From: Eubacterium sp.
Lineage (GTDB): Bacteria; Bacillota; Clostridia; Lachnospirales; Lachnospiraceae
Length of the DNA stretch: 18,037 nucleotides
Direction: 5' to 3'
Assembly (NCBI GenBank): GCA_003486385.1
Contig: DNFT01000104.1
Span: 1-18,037, forward strand
The position numbers were made by a program, and so were the translations under genes. This document shows, piece after piece, positions 6,095 to 12,642 of the stretch (its first letter is position 1; every line of letters begins with the position of its first letter). Below the pieces are notes generated by a model. The model had not been told where the DNA came from. It did no database searches and saw only the letters and a program-made list of their open reading frames with translations.

Positions 6095-7172
6095 TGACTA
6101 ACGCCTCCCTTTCCGTTTCCAGTTGTGCTGCCATATCCGTCTGCACCGTTGGACATAAATGTGCATAATGATATGTGATATCTACCGCCTCATGTCCGAC
6201 TCTTTCCCCTATTGCCAATGCGGAAAATCCTAAATTGATTAGCAATGAAATGTGCGAATGTCGCAATCCATGAATTCGAATTCTCTTCACTCCTGCAAGC
6301 TTTGCACCTCTATCCATCTCATGATGCAGATAACTTTTTGAAATAGTGAAAATTCTATCATCATCCTTTATTCCATAAAGGCTGCTTATAAAATCCTCCA
6401 TCTCTACAGCAAGAAAATCCGGCATGACAATTGTTCTGTTACTCTTTGGTGTTTTGGGATCTGTAATCACATCTTTGCCTTCCAGCCTCTGATATGACTT
6501 GTTAATCTGGAGTGTTTTCTTTTCAAAATTGAAATCCGCCGGTGTCAGGGCAAGCAGCTCACCTTCGCGAATACCTGTCCAATAAAGCATTTCAAATGCG
6601 TAATAGGAAATTGGCTTATCTGTCACACACTCTAAAAATGCCTGAAATTCATCCTGCGTCCAGAATTCCATTTCCTTATTTTCTTCTTTACCCATGGTTC
6701 CAGCTTTTCGTGCTACATTATCTTTCAGTCCATACAAATTTACTGCATGGTTTAATATGGCACTGAGCTGATTATGAATGGTTTTCAGATAGGTAGGGGA
6801 GAATAACTCCCCATTATCCTTTTTCAGCTTCATAATCTCATTTTGCTACCGGATGACATCCGAGGTTCGAATATCATCCAGTTTTCGCTTCCCAAAATAA
6901 GGCAGAATTTTTGTCTCAATAATGTGTTTCTTTGTCAAAAAAGTATTGCGTTTTATTCTTGGTTCTAAATCCGTCAGATAAATATCCACAAAACTTTTGA
7001 AACTCATTCTGATACTCTGATCCTCTTTCAGCTTGAAATTTCTCTCCCATTCAAGGGCTTCGCTCTTCTTGGCAAAGCCCCTCTTGGTTTTCTGTTTTCT
7101 TGCTCCGGTCAAATCCTTATAATAGGTTCTCACCTCCCACATTCCTGTCTTATTATTCTTGATAACCGCCAT
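6078..7172 (-). pseudogene. int: Tyrosine recombinase/integrase (Tn916 type) interrupted by one in-frame TAG
   Basis: The full frame is 364 codons and would encode the integrase of the element. It has an arm-type DNA-binding start (MWEVRTYYKDLTGARKQ, residues 11-27), a core-binding domain (about 57-150) and a catalytic domain with Arg in WTGIREGELL, HGLRHSH, GERVGHE and the tyrosine in YHYAHL near residue 336. All expected catalytic positions are present. A single TAG at 6848-6846 follows DVIR (residue 108) and the frame then resumes with QNEIM. Related integrases commonly have Trp here, so TGG to TAG by one G-to-A change explains it. A downstream ATG at 6833 could give only a catalytic fragment without arm-binding domain. 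Unless TAG is read through, the element should be unable to excise by itself. Confidence 0.88.
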
Positions 7173-7370
7173 CTATCCCACCTCCTTAACCTTAGATAGC
7201 CCGTAGATTCGTTTCATAAAATACTGTGTACTGACGCGCCCTTTTATTGTCACGAATCCATCAGCCTCAAGTTCTGCATTCAACCGTCGTATCAGTTTAT
7301 AGGAATACGATAGTGATACTCCTAGCATTTCCATGACATACTGTGCTGTCAAAAATCTCTTGTTCTCCAT
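7173..7370 (-). CDS. Excisionase-like small DNA-binding protein
   Basis: This 65-residue basic protein is likely a winged-helix or MerR-like DNA-binding protein. It has FLTAQYVMEMLGVSLSYSYKLIRRLN, a typical helix-turn-helix seen in excisionase and transposon helper proteins, then a strand-rich VTIKGRVSTQYF. It lies directly upstream of the integrase with its TAG next to the integrase ATG, and AAGGAGG for the integrase lies within its last codons, so the two are coupled. In Tn916-type elements this position holds Xis, which directs excision. The Xis role is inferred from position and size. A GAGAGGAGG site precedes its own ATG. Confidence 0.75.
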   Translation of the reverse strand: MENKRFLTAQYVMEMLGVSLSYSYKLIRRLNAELEADGFVTIKGRVSTQYFMKRIYGLSKVKEVG

Positions 7371-7440
7371 AAGCTAATGCCTCCTCTCTTTCGTTTTTTA
7401 TTATTCAGTTCATTTCCGAACGGTTATGATGTGAATTATA

Positions 7441-7514
7441 TTAACAGTTCGTTTTTGTACTGTCAATACTTTTTATCAAAAAACATTTCACTTTTGCACT
7501 GTTAGTGATATAAT
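7441..7514 (+). promoter_or_regulatory. Divergent control region with promoter of the XRE gene and repeated operator-like motifs
   Basis: The 221-base gap between the xis-like gene and the XRE gene is AT-rich. TATAAT at 7509-7514 is preceded by TGA, giving an extended -10 box for the rightward gene; no good -35 box is seen. Two direct repeats occur 39 bases apart, TTTTGTACTGTCA (7453-7465) and TTTTGCACTGTTA (7492-7504), matching at 11 of 13 positions. CACT-GTT-AGTG (7497-7507) is palindromic and touches the -10 box. These are likely operators for the XRE protein, acting on both directions. Confidence 0.55.
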
Positions 7515-7591
7515 CTATACAGATGCATGATTTGTACCTCGTACCTTCGTGCATATCAAATCACTCATTACACAAATAAGGAGCAGTTAAA

Positions 7592-8233
7592 ATGGGCGAG
7601 AAATTCACTAGCCGGGTAGGCTATTTGATTCGAAACTTCAGAATTGCATCTGATATGACGCAAAAAGAACTGGCAGAGAAATGTGGATTAAATGAATCTA
7701 CTATCAGAAACTATGAACTCGGAAACCGATATCCGGACGAAACAACTTTATTAAATATTGCGAACAATCTGGGAGTCAGCTTCTACGCATTATCTGACCC
7801 TGATGTTGCAAATATTTTCAGCGCACTTCATGTTCTGTTTGACATCGAATGGGCATATGGACTACGCCCCACTATAAGAGACGGAGAAGTTTGCTTTAAA
7901 TTTGAAGAACGACTCCCAAGTGCCGGACCTCGTCCGCAGGAAGACCTTGATAGCTTCCGTAAGATGATTGAGTATTGGGCACTCTTACGAGACAAGTTGG
8001 AAGATGGGGAAATATCAGAAACGGAATATTACCTCAAAGAGGTGAATTACCCAATGAACCCAACAGACCCGAATAAAGAGTACACTGTTTCATTGAATCT
8101 TGATGATGACGACCAGCTACTGGTTCAGAAAATGAATGAGGATGACGATGCAGAAGAAACTGCCGAATTGTTAAAAGACTTGTTTCCAGATTTTTCTTAT
8201 GTGAAGAGGAAAAGGAAACCGAAGAAGGAGTAA
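7592..8233 (+). CDS. XRE-family transcriptional regulator of the mobile element
   Basis: This 213-residue protein has an N-terminal HTH (residues 8-68, with IASDMTQKELAEKCGLNES and TIRNYELGNRYPD) and a long C-terminal part that is acidic in places (LNLDDDDQLL, NEDDDAEET) and ends in a basic KRKRKPKKE tail. AAGGAGC lies upstream of the ATG. The gene is divergent from xis/int and likely represses the shared region, controlling excision and mobilization. EcsC and kinase genes follow at 51 and 32 bases with no clear promoter of their own, so they may be cotranscribed. The C-terminal domain looks like the ligand or partner-binding part of element regulators; I do not recognise a specific family. 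Confidence 0.85.
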   Translation: MGEKFTSRVGYLIRNFRIASDMTQKELAEKCGLNESTIRNYELGNRYPDETTLLNIANNLGVSFYALSDPDVANIFSALHVLFDIEWAYGLRPTIRDGEVCFKFEERLPSAGPRPQEDLDSFRKMIEYWALLRDKLEDGEISETEYYLKEVNYPMNPTDPNKEYTVSLNLDDDDQLLVQKMNEDDDAEETAELLKDLFPDFSYVKRKRKPKKE

Positions 8234-8284
8234 CCTTCGCGTAATTTACATTGTCTCTAAAAAAGATAAAGGAGAATTCAACAT

Positions 8285-8995
8285 ATGGAAATGAATCAAA
8301 ACCAAATAATGGAACTATTAGATACATTATATGAAAAATCCATAAACGGAATCCCTAAAGTAAGTCAACCTATTGATGTTTTAGCCAACGATTACTTATC
8401 GAAAAATAATTCAACAGAAAAAGCAGCAAAACAATTTGTAAATTATCAAGTTGCAAAGTGTACAACTTCGGGATTTGTAACCGGATTAGGCGGACTTATT
8501 ACATTACCAGTTGCCATTCCTGCAAATGTCAGCAGTGTGATGTATGTTCAAATGCGTATGATTGCCTGCCTTGCATATATGGGTGGTTATGATACTAATA
8601 GCGATCAGGTACAAACATTAGTTTATGCTTGTCTTGCAGGCATTTCTATTGATCAAATAATCAAACAAGCCGGCATAAAATTTGGAACTAAATTTACTAC
8701 TGCCATGGTAAAAAAGATTCCCGGTACTGTATTAACAAAAATCAATCAGAAGGCAGGATTTAGATTCTTAACCAAATTTGGAGAAAAAGGTATTATCAAT
8801 ATTGCTAAATTAGTCTCAGTTGTTGGCGGCGTCATTGGTGGGGGATTTGATTTAGTAGAAACCAAAGTTATCGCAAACAGAGCATACAAAATGTTTATTA
8901 AAGGTGACTTAAATGCATTAGACAATAAAGACGATGAAAAAATTATAGATACAGAGGCAGATATTATCAAATCACAAGACGAAAGCGATAATTAA
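8285..8995 (+). CDS. EcsC-family protein
   Basis: This 236-residue protein belongs to the EcsC family, judged from the FVTGLGGLITLPVAIPAN segment (about 64-81), YDTNSDQVQTLVYACLAG (about 102-119), QAGIKFGTKF, KINQKAGFRFLTKFGEKG and a glycine-rich VVGGVIGGGFDLVETK near the end. The two glycine-rich hydrophobic stretches suggest membrane association. The last 30 residues are acidic. The biochemical function of EcsC proteins is not settled. AAGGAG lies 9 bases before ATG 8285. The kinase gene starts 32 bases after the stop codon with its own strong site, so the two genes look like a functional pair carried as element cargo. Membrane activity in stress or phage defence is conceivable but not shown. 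Confidence 0.85.
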   Translation: MEMNQNQIMELLDTLYEKSINGIPKVSQPIDVLANDYLSKNNSTEKAAKQFVNYQVAKCTTSGFVTGLGGLITLPVAIPANVSSVMYVQMRMIACLAYMGGYDTNSDQVQTLVYACLAGISIDQIIKQAGIKFGTKFTTAMVKKIPGTVLTKINQKAGFRFLTKFGEKGIINIAKLVSVVGGVIGGGFDLVETKVIANRAYKMFIKGDLNALDNKDDEKIIDTEADIIKSQDESDN

Positions 8996-9027
8996 CATGC
9001 AAAATCTATACAAGGAGGAAATATATC

Positions 9028-10515
9028 ATGTATACTGCCGAAGAATTTCGACAAGATGTTATTGCAAATATAAAAGGAAATAGTGAGTTTTCCCCACTCG
9101 TAGAATCAATACTACAAAATTCAAAATTTCAATTCAATGATACCAGTTACTTTACCAGAGTTATTTGGAACACATATGAACGTAATCTTGTGATTTTTTG
9201 CGCACCTGAAGACCGTATTGAACTAGAAAAATACAAAGATCCTTTATACTCTTTATGCTCTAAGATTCATGGTAACCAAGATGATTATCTTATTATGTCC
9301 TTAGAAATCATTGCAAAGAACGATATCTCCCCTGTAACTAATGCAACCTCTATGACAGATGATAAAATTACTATAACAACAAGCATTGAAATTGATCGTT
9401 CTTCAACCAACAATATAGGTCATGGTGGTTTTGGTACTGTATACAAATATTATGATGAAGAAAAAGAAGAACTAATTGCGGTAAAAATATATGAGCCAAG
9501 TATCTTTCAAAATAGCAGCCCAGAGATTATGAAGAAAAGATTTTTACGAGAAGGAAAAAAATTATTGAGTTACTCCCACCCTAATGTGGTTAAGGCATTT
9601 GATTATGGCTTTCTTGGCGACGAAAGTGCATACATAAAGATGGAATATATTTCTGGAGATAGACTATCCGATTTTGTACTTTCAAACAAACCTCTTAACC
9701 CGGCTTTAATAGATACTCTTTGCTATCAATATATTGATGCAATGTCATATATTCATTCACAAACAGATATGCATCGTGATATAAGTTATTCAAATGTTAT
9801 GGTAACCAAAGCAAACGAGATTAAAGTTCTCGACTTTGGTTTTGCCCGAAATGCTGATGATACAAACTATGATACCGAATACAAAGACATACAACGTAAA
9901 TTTGTCATTCCAAATGAAAAATACACTTTTCATACTGAAGTCTATTGTATAGGTGCTATTCTATATACACTTATTACTGGAAACACTTTTGATGACCTTG
10001 ATTTCACATTAATAGACAAATCAGACTGTAACTTCAAATTAAAAGCAGCTACAAAAATTTGTTTATCACTTGAACCTGAAAAAAGATTTCCAGATGCTAT
10101 AGAACTCAAAAAATTTGTACAAAAAAGTGATACTGTTGTTCTTCCACATAACTTTTCACTTGATTTTTTCAAAAAATTGCTCAACAATAATGTTATATTA
10201 CACTTCTATCCACAGAATTTGCCTACAAAAGAAACAGTAACAGAATGGCTAGAAAATAAATACAGAGAACATATTAACAGTTGTGTTTTCCAAAGCACCT
10301 TGAACTTAGTATCATTATTGAATCACCTTTCTGGTGTAACCAAAATTACATATTATAAGAATGTTAATTATGATTTAGATAAAACACAATTTATTGAATT
10401 GCTTAACTTTTACGATACACTATCCGTTGATATGAAAGATTTATTTATTCGAAATATACTTCTTATCATTTTGGAAGTATCTCAAGATGACGACTTAGAT
10501 CTTCCATTTAATTAA
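9028..10515 (+). CDS. Serine/threonine-protein-kinase-like protein with unusual catalytic loop
   Basis: This 495-residue protein has an N-terminal domain of about 120 residues that I do not recognise. A kinase domain (about 125-365) follows, with glycine loop GHGGFGTVYK (131-140), Lys153 in IAVKIYE, Glu175 in REGKKLL, HRDISYSN (249-256), DFG (269-271) and a late YCIGAILYTLITG helix. The Lys normally two residues after the HRD Asp is Ser253. The usual APE motif is not evident and the helix-F Asp is Glu. A C-terminal region (about 370-495) has no recognised domain. No transmembrane segment or PASTA repeat is present, so it is cytosolic and unlike PrkC. A strong AAGGAGG precedes ATG 9028. As a pair with EcsC on a mobile element it may act in phage defence, like the staphylococcal Stk2 kinase, but this is inference. 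Confidence 0.88.
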   Translation: MYTAEEFRQDVIANIKGNSEFSPLVESILQNSKFQFNDTSYFTRVIWNTYERNLVIFCAPEDRIELEKYKDPLYSLCSKIHGNQDDYLIMSLEIIAKNDISPVTNATSMTDDKITITTSIEIDRSSTNNIGHGGFGTVYKYYDEEKEELIAVKIYEPSIFQNSSPEIMKKRFLREGKKLLSYSHPNVVKAFDYGFLGDESAYIKMEYISGDRLSDFVLSNKPLNPALIDTLCYQYIDAMSYIHSQTDMHRDISYSNVMVTKANEIKVLDFGFARNADDTNYDTEYKDIQRKFVIPNEKYTFHTEVYCIGAILYTLITGNTFDDLDFTLIDKSDCNFKLKAATKICLSLEPEKRFPDAIELKKFVQKSDTVVLPHNFSLDFFKKLLNNNVILHFYPQNLPTKETVTEWLENKYREHINSCVFQSTLNLVSLLNHLSGVTKITYYKNVNYDLDKTQFIELLNFYDTLSVDMKDLFIRNILLIILEVSQDDDLDLPFN

Positions 10516-10572
10516 ACTAACACCTCCTATTTGCCAACTTTATTGTCATTTGATTGTCTCACGACATAAAAC

Positions 10573-10610
10573 GAGCCAAGAAACGCCATAAATTCGGCAT
10601 TTCTTGGCTC
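10573..10610 (-). terminator. guaA terminator
   Basis: GAGCCAAGAAA (10573-10583) pairs perfectly with TTTCTTGGCTC (10600-10610), with an inner GCC/GGC pair in the loop region. Read leftward it is followed by GTTTTATG, a short U-rich tail, which fits termination of guaA. It may also stop the convergent kinase transcript. Confidence 0.75.
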
Positions 10611-10617
10611 ATATACA

Positions 10618-12246
10618 TTATTCAAACTCAATCGTCCCAGGTGGTTTACTTGTCAAATCGTAGAATACTCGATTTACTCCTCTTACCTCGTTGATAATTC
10701 TGCTCATAACAGTCTGAAGCACCTCAAACGGTATCTGTGCAGACTCAGCGGTCATAAAGTCGATGGTGTTGACTGCGCGGAGTGCAACGGCATAATCATA
10801 GGTACGCTCATCGCCCATTACACCGACTGAGCGCATGTTGGTGAGAGCGGCAAAATACTGGTTAGGCATCCAGGAAGGGGCCGTGCCGTGTTCGCTTCTG
10901 TATGCCTCAACTGCCTTGTCAACCTCCTCGCGGTAGATTGCATCGGCGTCCTGAACGATGCGGACTTTCTCTGCATTGACCTCACCGATAATTCGTATGC
11001 CAAGACCAGGACCAGGGAATGGCTGGCGGAATACAAGGCGCTCAGGGATACCAAGCTCAAGGCCGGCCTTGCGGACCTCATCCTTGAAAAGGTCGCGGAG
11101 CGGTTCAATAATCTCCTTGAAATCTACGAAATCAGGAAGACCGCCGACATTGTGGTGGGACTTGATTACCGCGGATTCGCCGCCAAGACCTGACTCAACA
11201 ACATCCGGATAGATTGTTCCCTGTGCAAGGAAATCAACCGCACCGATTTTTTTTGCTTCCTCCTCAAATACACGGATGAATTCTTCACCTATAATTTTAC
11301 GCTTGCGCTCAGGCTCCGTAACACCCGCAAGCTTGCTGTAGTATCTCTCCTGTGCATTAACTCTTATAAAATTAAGGTCGAACTGTCCGTTCGTACCGAA
11401 AACAGCCTCAACCTCATCGCCCTCATTCTTACGGAGAAGGCCGTGGTCTACGAATACACAGGTAAGCTGCTTTCCGATTGCTCTTGAAAGAAGTCCGGCC
11501 GCAACGGAAGAATCAACACCGCCGGAAAGTGCAAGCAAAACCTTGCCATCGCCGACCTTGGCGCGGATTTCTCTGATTGTATTTTCAACGAAAGAGTCCA
11601 TCTTCCAGTCACCGGCACAGCCGCAAACACCCTTGACGTAATTTTCAAGCATCCTGGTTCCCTCAAGAGTGTGAAGTACCTCAGGGTGGAACTGGATTGC
11701 GTAGAGATTCTTAGACTCATTCTGTGCAGCGGCAACAGGACAATCGGCAGTGTGTGCGACAATTCTGAAGCCCGGAGCAACCTTTGAAATATAGTCAAAG
11801 TGGCTCATCCAGCAGGATGTTGCATTAGTATCACTCTTGTGGTCATCACATGTAATTCCGGCTACATTTTCTGCCGGACTGCCAACACCCTTGAATAATG
11901 GTGAAGTTGTATCAACATAAACTTCTGTTTTGCCGTACTCGCGCACAGGTGCTTTTTCAACCTTACCGCCAAGAACGTGCATCATAAGCTGCGCACCGTA
12001 GCACAGACCAAGCACCGGAACACCGAGATTAAAAAGCTCCTCAGTGCAGGTCGGAGCACCCGGCTCATAGCAGCTGTTAGGACCACCGGTAAGAATAATG
12101 CCCTTCGGATTCATGGCCTTAATCTTCGCGATATCCGTCTTGTATGAGTATATCTCACAGTATACATTACATTCTCTGACACGCCTTGCAACCAACTGGT
12201 TGTACTGACCGCCAAAGTCAATAACGACTACCATTTCTCTGCTCAT
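10618..12246 (-). CDS. guaA: GMP synthase (glutamine-hydrolysing)
   Basis: GuaA converts XMP to GMP with ATP and glutamine, the last step of guanine nucleotide synthesis in the cytosol. The class I glutamine amidotransferase domain has the nucleophile Cys82 in GLCYGAQ and His187/Glu189 in FHPEV. The ATP-pyrophosphatase domain has the P-loop SGGVDSS at 241-247. The dimerization domain follows, ending with PPGTIEFE. The 542 residues are slightly more than the usual 510-525, with a Clostridia-type insertion near residues 120-155. AGGAGG lies 7 bases before the ATG. The gene has its own promoter and terminator. Its 3' end faces the accessory region, which makes it a likely attachment site. Confidence 0.98.
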   Translation of the reverse strand: MSREMVVVIDFGGQYNQLVARRVRECNVYCEIYSYKTDIAKIKAMNPKGIILTGGPNSCYEPGAPTCTEELFNLGVPVLGLCYGAQLMMHVLGGKVEKAPVREYGKTEVYVDTTSPLFKGVGSPAENVAGITCDDHKSDTNATSCWMSHFDYISKVAPGFRIVAHTADCPVAAAQNESKNLYAIQFHPEVLHTLEGTRMLENYVKGVCGCAGDWKMDSFVENTIREIRAKVGDGKVLLALSGGVDSSVAAGLLSRAIGKQLTCVFVDHGLLRKNEGDEVEAVFGTNGQFDLNFIRVNAQERYYSKLAGVTEPERKRKIIGEEFIRVFEEEAKKIGAVDFLAQGTIYPDVVESGLGGESAVIKSHHNVGGLPDFVDFKEIIEPLRDLFKDEVRKAGLELGIPERLVFRQPFPGPGLGIRIIGEVNAEKVRIVQDADAIYREEVDKAVEAYRSEHGTAPSWMPNQYFAALTNMRSVGVMGDERTYDYAVALRAVNTIDFMTAESAQIPFEVLQTVMSRIINEVRGVNRVFYDLTSKPPGTIEFE

Positions 12247-12318
12247 GGTATATCCTCCTGTATTTTATAATAACTCTTCCAATGTCGAGTTAAAGCTTTA
12301 TAACTTAACATTATTCTT

Positions 12319-12347
12319 ATCATACAATAAATGAGGGGGATTAGCAA
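12319..12347 (-). promoter_or_regulatory. Promoter of guaA
   Basis: On the minus strand, TTGCTA (12347-12342) and TATGAT (12324-12319) are separated by 17 bases, with a short leader of about 65 bases to the guaA ATG. No riboswitch fold is seen in this leader. The distance to the c-di-GMP-like RNA upstream means this promoter bypasses it. Confidence 0.65.
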
Positions 12348-12360
12348 GGCTTTTATAGCT

Positions 12361-12540
12361 GCTTTGATGTGCAGGATTGACCAGGAAATGGAATGAGGAT
12401 GTGGTAAAAGAGGATATTGCGGTTTTGGCAGGTGATTTGAAAGTCAAAGATATTCAATGCTTATATTTTTATGTAATATGAACGAAGTTTCCTATTACAT
12501 AAAAAAGCAACATTCCCGCAGACAGTGCACATAATTTGAT
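12361..12540. other. Intergenic stretch with a 13-bp AT hairpin and a short decayed-looking frame
   Basis: The gap between guaA and the histidine kinase gene is 396 bases. In this part, TTTTTATGTAATA (12466-12478) pairs perfectly with TATTACATAAAAA (12493-12505) around a 14-base loop. No U run follows on either strand beyond the stem. A 30-odd-codon plus-strand frame near 12376-12480 (KWNEDVVKEDIAVLAGDL and on to a TGA) has no upstream start region and may be a gene remnant or chance. I see no other gene here. Confidence 0.45.
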
Positions 12541-12608
12541 GCAACCGGCTGACATTTTACAGTCCCTTTAGCTTTGCGTCACAGGCTTTTGCCTGCCCTC
12601 CTTCTCCC
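12541..12608 (-). ncRNA. c-di-GMP-I (GEMM) riboswitch-like element
   Basis: Read on the minus strand, this has the GEMM landmarks in order: GGGCAGGC, a short AGGC-AAAA-GCCT stem, TGACGCAAAGC, TAAAGGGACT, then TGTCAGCCGGTTGC. GACGCAAAGC and the AGGG...AGCC...TTGC pattern are diagnostic of the clostridial form. It begins about 35 bases after the histidine kinase stop codon. The first downstream gene on that strand is guaA, nearly 300 bases away. The first stem is shorter than usual and the GGCAAA stretch is atypical, so it might be degenerate. Confidence 0.7.
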
Positions 12609-12642
12609 ATACCATGAAACTGGCAATTTTCTTGTTGCTCCT

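Larger units (their letters stand above)
1..10617. mobile_element. Probable integrated mobilizable element with restriction-modification and kinase cargo; left end outside the window
   Basis: The region between the left edge and the guaA terminator holds xis-like, int, mobC, tnpV and mobV-type relaxase genes, the gene set of Tn4451-like and other integrative mobilizable elements. It is flanked by cargo on both sides: restriction-modification genes on the left, and a regulator, EcsC and kinase genes on the right. The right boundary is placed at the guaA 3' end because accessory genes stop there and core genes begin. The 3' end of guaA is a known integration hotspot for islands with tyrosine integrases. 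I could not find a second copy of the guaA 3' end in the window, so the left boundary and attL are not seen. The restriction-modification block could be a separate insertion. Boundaries are inferred. Confidence 0.5.

Noticed and set aside
12376..12480. Small plus-strand protein between guaA and the kinase gene
   Set aside because: The frame is about 35 codons, opens after a stop codon, has no ribosome binding site and no recognised content. It is mentioned only as a possible remnant.
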